Source: Gammaproteobacteria bacterium
Lineage (GTDB): Bacteria > Pseudomonadota > Gammaproteobacteria > Burkholderiales > Rhodocyclaceae
DNA: 64,000 nt
Assembly: GCA_018828385.1 (NCBI GenBank)
Contig: JAHJVE010000021.1
Coordinates: 160,005-224,004 of the forward strand
Reading direction: 5' to 3'
The translations under genes and the position numbers were made by a program. Positions 46,644-54,567 of the stretch are shown here, in pieces; position 1 is the first letter of the stretch; each line of letters starts with the position of its first letter. The notes beneath the pieces were generated by a model. That model worked only from the letters and a program-made list of their open reading frames with translations. It did no database searches and was not told the DNA's origin.

Positions 46644-47834
46644 GTGACCCCGCTGCTCCTTTCCGCCTACACCGCCACCACCTGCCTCGGCCGAGGGCTT
46701 GATGCCACCCGCGAGGCTTTGCTGGTCGGGCGAAGCGGGTTGGTGCCATGCGCTTTCGAGACGGTACAACTGGCGACCTGGATCGGCGAAGTCGCTGCGG
46801 TCGACGCCGAAAAACTGCCGGAAACGCTGGCCTCCTACGATTGCCGTAACAACCGGCTGACGCAAATGGGCCTCGAAACCGACGGCTTTGCCGATCGTGT
46901 GCGCGAGACAATTGCCCGTTACGGCAAGGCGCGGGTCGGCGTCTTCCTCGGTACCAGCACGGCGGGCATTTTGCAGACCGAACTGGCCTATCGCCGACGC
47001 GACCCGGAAACCGGCGCGCTGCCCGACGATTTCCACTACCGCACGACGCACAACTCCTTCTCGCTAGCCGAATTCACCCGCGACTATTTCGGGCTGGAAG
47101 GCATGGCCATGGCCATTTCGACGGCCTGTTCGTCGAGCGCCAAGGTCTTTGCCGCCGCCGCCCGCCAGCTTGAACTCGGCACTATCGATGCAGCCATCGT
47201 CGGCGGCGTCGATACCCTGTGCCTGACCACGCTCTACGGCTTCGCCTCGCTACAACTGACCTCCACCCAGCCCTGCCGCCCGTATGACGAAGCGCGCAAT
47301 GGCATTTCGGTCGGCGAGGGCGCCGCATTTGCGCTGCTCGAACGCTGCGGCCAACGGGCCGCCGGCTCGGTCCTGCTGCTCGGCACCGGCGAATCGAGCG
47401 ACGCTTATCACATGTCCTCGCCACACCCGGAAGGCCTGGGTGCCAAAATGGCCATGGAGGCCGCACTGCGTTCGGCCGGACTGAACGCCAGCGACATCGA
47501 CTACATCAACCTGCACGGCACCTCGACGCCGGCCAACGATGCCGCCGAGGGCAAGGCCGTTGTAGCCTTGTTTGGCAACGGCGTCCCCTGCAGTTCGACC
47601 AAGGGTGCCACCGGCCACACGCTGGGCGCCGCTGGCGCCGTTGAAGCGATCATCTGCGCGCTGACGCTGACCGACGGCTTCCTGCCCGGCAGCCCGGGCA
47701 CGGAAAACGTCGATCCGGCCATTCCCATCGATTACCTGCTGAAAGCCCGCGACGGCAAGGTCAACCGCGCCCTGACCAATTCCTTCGGCTTCGGCGGCAG
47801 CAATTGCAGCCTGATTCTCGGAGTCGCCAAATGA
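46644..47834 (+). CDS. beta-ketoacyl-ACP synthase, elongating (pigment cluster)
   Basis: 396 residues, starting at GTG. The catalytic triad is complete: Cys162 in STACSSSAKVF, His291 in NLHGTSTPAND and His325 in KGATGHTLGAAG. It is ATGA-coupled to the chain-length-factor-like gene, the typical heterodimer partner (ApeO/ApeC arrangement), so it is likely the main chain-extending enzyme. It is separated from the first arm of the cluster by three minus-strand genes. Confidence 0.93.
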   Translation: MTPLLLSAYTATTCLGRGLDATREALLVGRSGLVPCAFETVQLATWIGEVAAVDAEKLPETLASYDCRNNRLTQMGLETDGFADRVRETIARYGKARVGVFLGTSTAGILQTELAYRRRDPETGALPDDFHYRTTHNSFSLAEFTRDYFGLEGMAMAISTACSSSAKVFAAAARQLELGTIDAAIVGGVDTLCLTTLYGFASLQLTSTQPCRPYDEARNGISVGEGAAFALLERCGQRAAGSVLLLGTGESSDAYHMSSPHPEGLGAKMAMEAALRSAGLNASDIDYINLHGTSTPANDAAEGKAVVALFGNGVPCSSTKGATGHTLGAAGAVEAIICALTLTDGFLPGSPGTENVDPAIPIDYLLKARDGKVNRALTNSFGFGGSNCSLILGVAK

Positions 47835-48631
47835 GCCGCCCGCTGACTGCGTGGATCGAAGGCATCGGTTTCCTCGCCCCGGGTTTGCCCGACTGGCCGA
47901 CCGCCCGCGCCGTTTTACGCGGCGAAACGCCGTTGACCGTAGCACCGTCCATCCTCCCGGCACCGAGCATCCTGCCGCCGGCCGAACGCCGTCGGGCCAG
48001 CCGCGTCGTCAAGCTGACGCTGGCCGTCGGTCTCGAAGCCGCTGCCCATGCCGGCGCCGATGTCGCGACGCTGGCCACTGTCTTCTCCGCCTCGGGCGCC
48101 GACGGCCACAACTGCCACGCCCTGTGCGAGCAACTGGCCACCGACGACCGCCAGATTTCGCCGACCCGTTTCCACAATTCGGTGCACAACGCCGCCGCCG
48201 GTTACTGGGGCATCGCCACCGGCGCCATGGCGCCATGCCAGGTCATCTGCGCCTACGACGCGAGCTTTGGCGCCGGCCTGATCGACGCCTTGGGGCAGGT
48301 TGTTCTCGACTGCCAGCCGACACTTTTGATCGCCTATGACAGCGAATATCCCGAGCCGCTTTTTGCCAAGCGTCCGGTACCCGACGTTGCAGGTGTCGCA
48401 CTGCTGCTTACCCCAGAGCGCAGTGAGCGCTCGCTCGCGTCGATTACCGTGACGCCTTCCAGCACCTCCGCCGACCCGCTGGTCGACAGCGCACTCGAAG
48501 CCCTGCGCGTCTCCATCCCGGCCCTGCGCGCCTTGCCGCTGCTGCAAAAACTGGCGTGCGGCGAAGCCGGCGAGATCTGCCTCGACTACCTGCCACCCAT
48601 GCAATTGAAGGTCGACATCAGGCTGTGCTAG
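47831..48631 (+). CDS. beta-ketoacyl synthase chain-length factor
   Basis: 266 residues, with a thiolase-fold N-terminal part (LTAWIEGIGFLAPGLPDW, FSASGADGHNCHALCEQLA, SPTRFHNSVHNAAAGYWGIATG) but no nucleophilic Cys at the usual place (VICAYDASFGAGL). It matches the ketoacyl-synt_2/chain-length factor subunit of aryl polyene clusters, which pairs with the elongating ketosynthase and limits chain length. The start was placed at MSRPLTAW, overlapping the ketosynthase stop. Confidence 0.85.
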   Translation: MSRPLTAWIEGIGFLAPGLPDWPTARAVLRGETPLTVAPSILPAPSILPPAERRRASRVVKLTLAVGLEAAAHAGADVATLATVFSASGADGHNCHALCEQLATDDRQISPTRFHNSVHNAAAGYWGIATGAMAPCQVICAYDASFGAGLIDALGQVVLDCQPTLLIAYDSEYPEPLFAKRPVPDVAGVALLLTPERSERSLASITVTPSSTSADPLVDSALEALRVSIPALRALPLLQKLACGEAGEICLDYLPPMQLKVDIRLC

Positions 48632-49062
48632 ACCAGACCTGGATCGCCGCCCACATCCCGCATCAAGGCAGCATGTGCCTGCTCGATGCGGTGAAGGAGT
48701 GGTCCGACTCGGCGATCACCTGCGGCGCCAGCAGCCATACCGACCGGAGCAATCCGCTGCGCGCAGAAGGCCGACTGGGCGCCGCCAACGGCATCGAATA
48801 CGCCGCCCAGGCCATGGCCATCCACGGCGCGCTGATTGCCGGTGACGACGGGGCACCGCGCCAGGGCTACCTGACCAGCGTGCGCAGCGTCAGCCTGCAT
48901 GTCGCGCGTCTCGACGACCTGCCGGGCGAACTCGATGTGTGCGCCGAGCGCCTGTCGGGCGACGCCAACAACATCCTCTACCAGTTCTCACTCAGCCACG
49001 CCGGCCGCTGCCTGCTCGAAGGCCGCGCCGCCGTGGTGCTCGACGCTGCGGCGCTGGGCTGA
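48625..49062 (+). CDS. 3-hydroxyacyl-ACP dehydratase (ApeP-like)
   Basis: 145 residues from a GTG overlapping the chain-length-factor stop. The start MLDQTWIAAHIPHQGSMCLLDAV matches the IPHRGxMCLLD signature of the second dehydratase of aryl polyene loci; NGIEYAAQAMAIHGAL and YLTSVRSVSLHV follow. Together with the dehydratase at 36378 it would form the double bonds after ketoreduction. A repeat copy fills the gap to the ketoreductase. Confidence 0.85.
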   Translation: MLDQTWIAAHIPHQGSMCLLDAVKEWSDSAITCGASSHTDRSNPLRAEGRLGAANGIEYAAQAMAIHGALIAGDDGAPRQGYLTSVRSVSLHVARLDDLPGELDVCAERLSGDANNILYQFSLSHAGRCLLEGRAAVVLDAAALG

Positions 49063-49065
49063 GAA

Positions 49066-49106
49066 TCCAACGGTCAACTGGAAATAATGGCCAAAAAGGA
49101 AATCTC
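49066..49106 (+). repeat. interspersed repeat copy 10, supplying the ketoreductase ribosome site
   Basis: TCCAACGGTCAACTGGAAAT, AATGGCCAAAAA, GGAAATCTC, directly followed by ATG. Its AAAGGAAA segment sits 6-7 bases before the start codon and is the only Shine-Dalgarno-like sequence there. Confidence 0.9.
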
Positions 49107-49826
49107 ATGAAACGTGCTCTCATCACCGGCGGCAGCGGCGGCATCGGGGCTGCTATCTGCAAGCGCCTGGCGGCTGACGGCCATCACGTCATCGTCCACG
49201 CCAACCGCAGCCGGGAGAAGGCCGAAGCTGTCGTCGCCGAGATCATCGCCGCCGGCGGCAGTGCCGAAGCCGTCGCCTTCGATGTCACCGAACGCGCCGC
49301 AACAGCCGCCGCGCTGGAAAAGCTGCTCGAACCGGGGCCGATCCAGATTCTCGTCAACAACGCCGGCATCCACGCCGACGCCGTTTTCCCCGGCATGAGC
49401 GCCGAGCAGTGGCACTCGGTCGTCGACGTCTCGCTGAACGGCTTTTTCAACGTCACCCAGCCGCTGACCATGCCGATGATCCGCACGCGCTGGGGCCGCA
49501 TCGTCAATATTTCGTCGATTGCCGGCATCACCGGCAACCGCGGCCAGGTCAATTACTCGGCTGCCAAGGGCGCCTTGCACGCCGCCAGCAAGTCGCTGGC
49601 GCTCGAACTGGCCAGCCGCGGCATCACGGTCAATGCCGTGGCGCCGGGCATCATCGCCACCGACATGATCGAAGGCACCTTCGATGCCGACGCGATCAAG
49701 AACCTCGTACCGATGAAGCGGGCCGGCAAGCCGGAAGAAGTGGCCGATCTCGTCGCTTTCCTCGCCTCTGAACAAGCCGCCTACATTTCCGGACAGGTCA
49801 TCTCGATCAACGGCGCGATGATCTGA
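49107..49826 (+). CDS. 3-oxoacyl-ACP reductase, FabG-like (pigment cluster)
   Basis: 239 residues, a short-chain dehydrogenase. The NAD(P)-binding motif is TGGSGGIG near residue 8, NNAG occurs near residue 85, and the catalytic Tyr150 and Lys154 lie in YSAAKGALHAASK. VAPGIIATDMIE and a final GQVISINGAMI are standard FabG features. It would reduce the beta-keto group in each polyene extension cycle. A hairpin terminator follows the stop. Confidence 0.94.
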   Translation: MKRALITGGSGGIGAAICKRLAADGHHVIVHANRSREKAEAVVAEIIAAGGSAEAVAFDVTERAATAAALEKLLEPGPIQILVNNAGIHADAVFPGMSAEQWHSVVDVSLNGFFNVTQPLTMPMIRTRWGRIVNISSIAGITGNRGQVNYSAAKGALHAASKSLALELASRGITVNAVAPGIIATDMIEGTFDADAIKNLVPMKRAGKPEEVADLVAFLASEQAAYISGQVISINGAMI

Positions 49827-49827
49827 A

Positions 49828-49846
49828 GCCGGCCTTCGGGGCCGGC
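49828..49846 (+). terminator. probable terminator hairpin after ketoreductase
   Basis: A GCCGGCC / GGCCGGC inverted repeat around a TTCG loop, starting two bases past the stop. It lacks a long T-run (AAATAATTC follows), so efficiency is uncertain. Confidence 0.55.
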
Positions 49847-49919
49847 AAATAATTCATCTTGCATGCTCCGGCCCGATGCCGGATGATCGGATTCGACCCG
49901 TCGCCAAGGAGCATCCGCC

Positions 49920-50330
49920 ATGCCGAGTTTCTATCCCCGTGTTACCTCGAAAGCCTCGTCCGAACCGGAAACTGGGGCTGCCGTCGATTTTTTCCAGAAC
50001 CCGTTGTCCGCCTGGCAATCGTTCCAGATGCCGTGGTCGGGCGACGTCGTGCAGCCGTGGTCATGGGCATTCGGCCCGACCTACAATATCAGCCTTGGGC
50101 GCAGCGCCAATCCGCAAGTCGAGCAGGAAGTGCTCGATGAGGTCGGCAGCTACGGCAAGCAGCTCGGCTGCATTGGCGATGCACTGGCGGTGCTCATCAA
50201 GCACGTCAAGCTGGACGATCTGAGCCCCGCCGAACACGATGCCATCACCAAGCTGCGCTTCCAGCTCGAGGCCATCGAGCAGGTCAAGGCCGGCCACCGG
50301 ACGCCGAAAAAGGTCGTCAAACGCGCCTGA
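49920..50330 (+). CDS. hypothetical protein, 136 residues
   Basis: Not recognised. The N-terminal half is rich in aromatic residues (DFFQNPLSAWQSFQMPWSGDVVQPWSWAF) and the C-terminal half is a predicted helical pair (QVEQEVLDEVGSYGKQLGCIGDALAVLIKHVKLDDLSPAEHDAITKLRFQLEAIEQVK) with a basic tail. There is no signal peptide. The aromatic-then-helical arrangement loosely recalls granule-associated proteins, but no such call is made. GGAG precedes the ATG by a normal distance. Confidence 0.6.
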   Translation: MPSFYPRVTSKASSEPETGAAVDFFQNPLSAWQSFQMPWSGDVVQPWSWAFGPTYNISLGRSANPQVEQEVLDEVGSYGKQLGCIGDALAVLIKHVKLDDLSPAEHDAITKLRFQLEAIEQVKAGHRTPKKVVKRA

Positions 50331-50382
50331 GGCGTTTGCCCAGGGCTAGAATAAAGCGCCTGATACCTTCAAGGAGGCGTCC

Positions 50383-50637
50383 ATGAATCCCCCAAACGAC
50401 AGCAGCCTGAGTCTGCACGAGGCGGCACAAATGCTGGCCGCCGGGCCCGAGGCCCAGCATGCGATCGAAGTCGCGCTGGCCCACGCCATCGAACATGGCG
50501 AGCTGCCCGCCAATGTAAAACGCTGGGCCACCGAGCAATGGGAAGGGCGACAGTTGCCGGGCAATATCAACCGGCTGGAAACCTTCATTGAGCGCACCGA
50601 ACTGGACGCCTGGCAGCGTAGCCGCCAGCCGGCCTGA
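50383..50637 (+). CDS. hypothetical protein, 84 residues
   Basis: Not recognised. A soluble, helical protein (LSLHEAAQMLAAGPEAQHAIEVALAHAIEHGELPANVKRWATEQWEGRQLPGN). A good ribosome site (AAGGAGG) lies about 8 bases before the ATG, which supports it being a real gene. It is convergent with the thioredoxin-like gene. Confidence 0.65.
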   Translation: MNPPNDSSLSLHEAAQMLAAGPEAQHAIEVALAHAIEHGELPANVKRWATEQWEGRQLPGNINRLETFIERTELDAWQRSRQPA

Positions 50638-50642
50638 GCGCA

Positions 50643-50960
50643 TCAACCGGCGAGCAGGTCGCTGATTTCCCGGGTGCTGGTCGGCCGGACGACGCGGCCG
50701 ATTTCCTGACCGTCACGCATGAGGATCAGCGTCGGCCACAGTTTGACGCGAAAGCTACGCCCCAGCCGACGGCCCGGACCATCCTCGACCTTGATGTGGC
50801 GGAGTCCGGAAGCGGCCTGCACAGCGGCCTCGATGAAGGGCTGGGCGCCCTGGCAATGCGGGCACCAGTCGACGCCGAATTCGATGAGCAGGGCGCCGGG
50901 AAGGGCGTCGATCTCGGCCCGGTCCGGTGCCGTTTCAGGGTATTTGGCGACGTAGCTCAT
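50643..50960 (-). CDS. thioredoxin-family protein
   Basis: 105 residues with the thioredoxin fold and a CPHC active site in EFGVDWCPHCQGAQPFIEAA (about residues 32-35), followed by IKVEDGPGRRLGRSFRVKLWPTLILMRDGQEIGRVV with the cis-Pro in LWPTL. Lacking a signal peptide, it should be cytoplasmic. It starts 10 bases after the stop of the antiporter gene on the same strand. Confidence 0.9.
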   Translation of the reverse strand: MSYVAKYPETAPDRAEIDALPGALLIEFGVDWCPHCQGAQPFIEAAVQAASGLRHIKVEDGPGRRLGRSFRVKLWPTLILMRDGQEIGRVVRPTSTREISDLLAG

Positions 50961-50970
50961 GTTTGTCTCC

Positions 50971-52170
50971 TCAGGCAGAACGCAGAATCAGCGATTTCAG
51001 TCGGGCCAGCTTCGGGGCGACCATCGGCACCGTCAGCATGGTGCTGGCCACGGCCATGAGCAGCAGGGCGGTGAAGGTATCGCTGGTGATGATCCGCTTG
51101 TCGAGCAGGATGTTGGCGAAAATGATCATGATCAGGGCCTTGGTCTGCAGCAGCCAGCCGATGATGCTGGCCTCGCCGGGCGCCCATTTGAGGATGCGGC
51201 CGGCGATCCGGACGCCGATCAGCTTGCCGGCAACCGAGGCCACGAGCAGCAGGGCGGCGGCTATGAAGACGGCGGCGCCGCCGACATCCCAGTTGGTGCG
51301 CAGGCCGGTGGACAGGAAGAAAACCGGCATGAAGACGAGCAGCACGTGGTGGCGCAGGAGGTCCATTTTTTCCTGATCGAACCACCCGGCTTCCATGCTC
51401 GCCCCGGCCAGGAAGGCGCCGACCATGAAATGCAGGCCGGCCCAGTCGGCGCCAAAGGCCACCACGGTCAGCCAGATCAGCGCGACATACCAGCGGTCGC
51501 GCGCCGGAATACGCACCATGAGGTGGTGGAACAACCAGGCAGCAAGGGCAAAGACGAGCAGGAAGGAGAGCTGGCGGCCGATCCGCTCCCAGTCCATGAG
51601 AATGAGCGCCAGCACGCCCCAAATCGCAATGTCGTCGAGGCTGGCGTAGCGCAGGATGCGCTGGCCGATAGGCTGGCGGAGGATGTCGAGCTTTTCCATG
51701 AACAGGATCAGGATGGGCAGGGCGGTTACCGCGCAGGCCATGCCGACGCCAAGGACGAACTGCCAGGTCATGGCTTTTGGCCCGATCCAGCCGTCGACCG
51801 TAAGCATCAGCCCGGCCGCGATGCCGCTCAGCAGCAGCGGCGTGCCCAGCGCCAGGCCGGCCGTGATGCCGCTCTCGCGCCGATAGGCCCAGATTTTCTT
51901 CAGATCGAGTTCGACGCCGGCGATCATCACGAACAGCATGACCGCCCACCAGGCGATGCCGTTCAGCGACTGGATGACGGTCGGATTGAAGACGAACTGG
52001 TAATACTCGGGAAAGGCCCGGCCGAGAATGCCCGGCCCGAGCAGGATGCCGGTGATGATCTGGACGACGACGAGCGGCGCGTAGTAATCGGTCTTGCCCA
52101 GCCGCCAGATCAGGAAAGGCACAGTGAAGATGATCGCCATGGCGATCAGGAAGACTTCGGTCGTGTTCAT
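50971..52170 (-). CDS. CPA2-type cation:proton antiporter
   Basis: 399 residues from the ATG overlapping the glycosyltransferase stop, with about twelve membrane helices. Family features are LIWRLGKTDYYAPLVVVQIITGILLGPGILG, GVELDLKK and SLDDIAIWGVLALILM. No cytoplasmic nucleotide-binding domain follows, unlike KefB/KefC. It probably exchanges sodium or potassium for protons in the inner membrane. It is translationally coupled to pigment-cluster genes but may not share their function. Confidence 0.85.
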   Translation of the reverse strand: MNTTEVFLIAMAIIFTVPFLIWRLGKTDYYAPLVVVQIITGILLGPGILGRAFPEYYQFVFNPTVIQSLNGIAWWAVMLFVMIAGVELDLKKIWAYRRESGITAGLALGTPLLLSGIAAGLMLTVDGWIGPKAMTWQFVLGVGMACAVTALPILILFMEKLDILRQPIGQRILRYASLDDIAIWGVLALILMDWERIGRQLSFLLVFALAAWLFHHLMVRIPARDRWYVALIWLTVVAFGADWAGLHFMVGAFLAGASMEAGWFDQEKMDLLRHHVLLVFMPVFFLSTGLRTNWDVGGAAVFIAAALLLVASVAGKLIGVRIAGRILKWAPGEASIIGWLLQTKALIMIIFANILLDKRIITSDTFTALLLMAVASTMLTVPMVAPKLARLKSLILRSA

Positions 52171-52922
52171 CTCAGGCCGCGCAGGATGAGCCAGGGCAGG
52201 CGCAGTACGAAGCCGATGAACAGGCGGGTGTGCATCCAGGTGAGCAGCGTGTTGTCGCGCAGGTATTTGAAATGCGAAACGCCGCCCTCGTCGGCCCGGA
52301 AGTAGCGCACCGGAGCGTCGATGTTGAGCGGCCGGACGCCGGCCCAGCACAACCGAACCACCGCTTCCGGATCGAAATCGAATCGGCGCATGAAGTGGTT
52401 GGCGCGCATGATTTTGCTGAGCGGCTGGATCGGATAGACGCGGAAACCGTAGAGCGAATCACCAATGCCCATCCACAACGTTTCGAGATTGGCCCAGCCG
52501 TTCGACACCTTGCGGCCATTGACGCGCAGGGCCGGGGCGTCGGCGGCGAAGACCGGCTTGCCGAGCACCATCTTGTCCGGCTCGGCCTGCGAGGCGGCCA
52601 TGAAGGCGGGGATCAGGTCGGCCGGGTGCTGGCCATCGGAATCCATGGTCAGGGCGTGGGTGAAACCGGCGGCGGCGGCCTGCGTGATGCCCTCGAGCAC
52701 GGCCGCGCCCTTGCCGCGGTTTTCCGGCAGGACGATGATTTTCAGGCCGGCATCATCAGCGGCCAGCGCCTGCAGCTTTTCGGCACTGCCATCGGTACTG
52801 CCATCGACGACGACCCACACCGGCGTCCATTGCGCCCGGGCGGACTGAACGGTGGCGAGCACCTTGGGGCCGGGGTTGTAGCTGGGAATCAGGACGAGGT
52901 GGGTGGTTGAAGCGACGGACAT
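52167..52922 (-). CDS. family 2 glycosyltransferase (pigment cluster)
   Basis: 251 residues of GT-A fold: VLIPSYNPGPKVLATVQSARAQWTPVWVVVDGSTDGS at the N-terminus, the metal-binding acidic motif MDSDGQHP near residue 95 and a C-terminal WAGVRPLNIDAPVRYF. Such genes accompany aryl polyene clusters and may glycosylate or otherwise modify the anchor. There is no membrane segment apart from a hydrophobic C-terminus (FIGFVLRLPWLIL). Confidence 0.87.
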   Translation of the reverse strand: MSVASTTHLVLIPSYNPGPKVLATVQSARAQWTPVWVVVDGSTDGSAEKLQALAADDAGLKIIVLPENRGKGAAVLEGITQAAAAGFTHALTMDSDGQHPADLIPAFMAASQAEPDKMVLGKPVFAADAPALRVNGRKVSNGWANLETLWMGIGDSLYGFRVYPIQPLSKIMRANHFMRRFDFDPEAVVRLCWAGVRPLNIDAPVRYFRADEGGVSHFKYLRDNTLLTWMHTRLFIGFVLRLPWLILRGLR

Positions 52923-52943
52923 GGGAACAATGCGGACAGCGGT

Positions 52944-53726
52944 TCAGGCAGCGAATGCTACGGTCGACCGGAAATTTTGGCCAAATTCGAAATGAAAATA
53001 GGCGTCGAGTTCGGCCGTAAAGGCCTGGATGTTGGCTGGTGGCGAAAAGCGGCGACCAAGGCGGACGCGACAGGTGAGCGGCAACTCCGGGCGGCGAAAG
53101 AGGGGCCAGGACTTGCCGAGATAGGGCGTCGAAAATTCGATGAGCAGGGTCTGGACGTCGACCTTGCTGCGGTTGGCGATCAGGCCGATGCTCGGCGAGC
53201 TGGCATCGAAGGGGAAATCGAGCGTCCGCGAGCCTTCGGGAAAGATGACCAGATGGGCGCCACCGGCCAGATCCTCGCGCGCGCCGAGGATCAGCTTGAG
53301 CGCCACATCGTTGCGAATGTAGCTGGCCAGCCGCGCCGCCGCGCCGAACAGCAGGTTGTCCATGAGCGCCGCCTTCATGACGCAGACGGCGTTGGGCAGC
53401 CGGGAAACGATCATCACGGCGTCGAGCAGGGAAGGGTGGTTGGCGGCAACGATGAGCGGCCCCTGGTCGCGCAGCGTGTCGATCTCGCCCAGATCGAAGC
53501 GGCAGGCGCAAAAGACGGTCAGGATGCGCAGATAAATGCGAAAGCCCCAGGAAATCATGAGCCGCCCGAGCGGCCGGCCGAGACGCCGGGGCAACAGCAC
53601 ATTGAGCAGCAGCGCGCAGGGCAGCCAGATCAGGCAAAGCAGCGCCAGCGAGCCAAGACCGACCAGCATGGCTAGGTATTCGTAGGCGATCCACAACGGA
53701 TGGCCGGCGCTGCGGCGATCAGTCAT
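52944..53726 (-). CDS. 1-acyl-glycerol-3-phosphate-type acyltransferase (pigment cluster)
   Basis: 260 residues from MTDRRSAGHPLW. After two N-terminal hydrophobic segments come the PlsC-type motifs: NHPSLLD (HX4D) near residue 103 and FPEGSRT (EGTR-like) near 168. It likely transfers an acyl group to a glycerol or polyene anchor. The last residues, FEFGQNFRSTVAFAA, are encoded by a repeat copy plus flanking bases, so the C-terminus may be non-native. The start overlaps the MipA stop by 8 bases. Confidence 0.87.
   Translation of the reverse strand: MTDRRSAGHPLWIAYEYLAMLVGLGSLALLCLIWLPCALLLNVLLPRRLGRPLGRLMISWGFRIYLRILTVFCACRFDLGEIDTLRDQGPLIVAANHPSLLDAVMIVSRLPNAVCVMKAALMDNLLFGAAARLASYIRNDVALKLILGAREDLAGGAHLVIFPEGSRTLDFPFDASSPSIGLIANRSKVDVQTLLIEFSTPYLGKSWPLFRRPELPLTCRVRLGRRFSPPANIQAFTAELDAYFHFEFGQNFRSTVAFAA
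52957..52994 (+). repeat. interspersed repeat copy 11, encoding an acyltransferase C-terminus
   Basis: GCTACGGTCGACCGGAAAT, TTTGGCCAAAT, TCGAAATG. The acyltransferase is read through it from the other strand as FEFGQNFRSTVA, the same frame used in copy 2, and stops 13 bases later. Confidence 0.93.
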
Positions 53727-54567
53727 CGACCTTGACGCGGGTCGACGACTCTCCGAATACCCAGGTGAAGGCGACGCCGGCAGCGAAGTAATCCTTCTGG
53801 CGAACCAGCGGGCTGTCTTCGAAAGTGGCACCGCTCAAGTTGTCGTAACGCACGAAGCCGCCGACCCAGTATTTCGGGAAGCGCTTGGACAGGGCAACGA
53901 GATACTGCATGCCGGCATAGCCTGCCTTGGCCTCGTAGGCGGGACGGTCGGCCGTCGCGTACTGCGGGGCGACGCTGTAGTAGTAGGCGTGCTGGCGTTT
54001 GTCGCCGAACAGCGGGCCGGCCAGCATGCCGAGATTCCAGCCAGCCATGCCGGGAATGTCGGTGATGTCCATGTTGAGCTTGGGATGGAAAACCCAGCCG
54101 ATGTCCTTTGGCGATCCCTGAACGGTGATGGCGGCGCGCAGCGGCAGCAGCAGCTTGACGAAACGGGCCCGGTTTTCCGAACGCCAGAAGGTGACGTCCA
54201 TCTGCGGGCCGATCTCGAAAGTGCCCTCAAGATCCGGCATGCCGGCGCGCGCCGTGATGTCGTCGCTGCTCACCGGCGGCGAAAGGGCAAGGCTGACCGT
54301 CAGATCGACCCGGTCGGAATCGAAGAAGCTGCCGCGGATGCCCTGGCGGTCGGCCTTCAGGAAATCGCCGTGGTAAGTGAAATGCGGCACCGGCATGAAG
54401 AAATTGTGGGTCTGGTCCGAGCCGCGATACAAGGGGAAGCTGAAGGCGGCGGCACCGGCCCCGATTTCCCACAGGGGTTGATCGCCGGCGGCGTGCACGC
54501 CGCCCGCCATGGCGGCCAGCCCCAGTGCGGCCAGCACCGCCTTGCTCAAATTTTTCGACATGGCCAT
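53719..54567 (-). CDS. MipA/OmpV-family outer membrane protein
   Basis: 282 residues from the ATG of MAMSKNLSKAV, with a signal peptide ending near GGVHAAGDQ. Alternating aromatic strands and a terminal ...YFAAGVAFTWVFGESSTRVKVDD suggest a beta-barrel of the MipA/OmpV family, which includes scaffolding and osmoporin-like proteins. The start overlaps the chorismatase stop (TGATG), so it belongs to the pigment operon's minus-strand arm; a role in placing the pigment in the outer membrane is inference. Confidence 0.83.
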   Translation of the reverse strand: MAMSKNLSKAVLAALGLAAMAGGVHAAGDQPLWEIGAGAAAFSFPLYRGSDQTHNFFMPVPHFTYHGDFLKADRQGIRGSFFDSDRVDLTVSLALSPPVSSDDITARAGMPDLEGTFEIGPQMDVTFWRSENRARFVKLLLPLRAAITVQGSPKDIGWVFHPKLNMDITDIPGMAGWNLGMLAGPLFGDKRQHAYYYSVAPQYATADRPAYEAKAGYAGMQYLVALSKRFPKYWVGGFVRYDNLSGATFEDSPLVRQKDYFAAGVAFTWVFGESSTRVKVDD

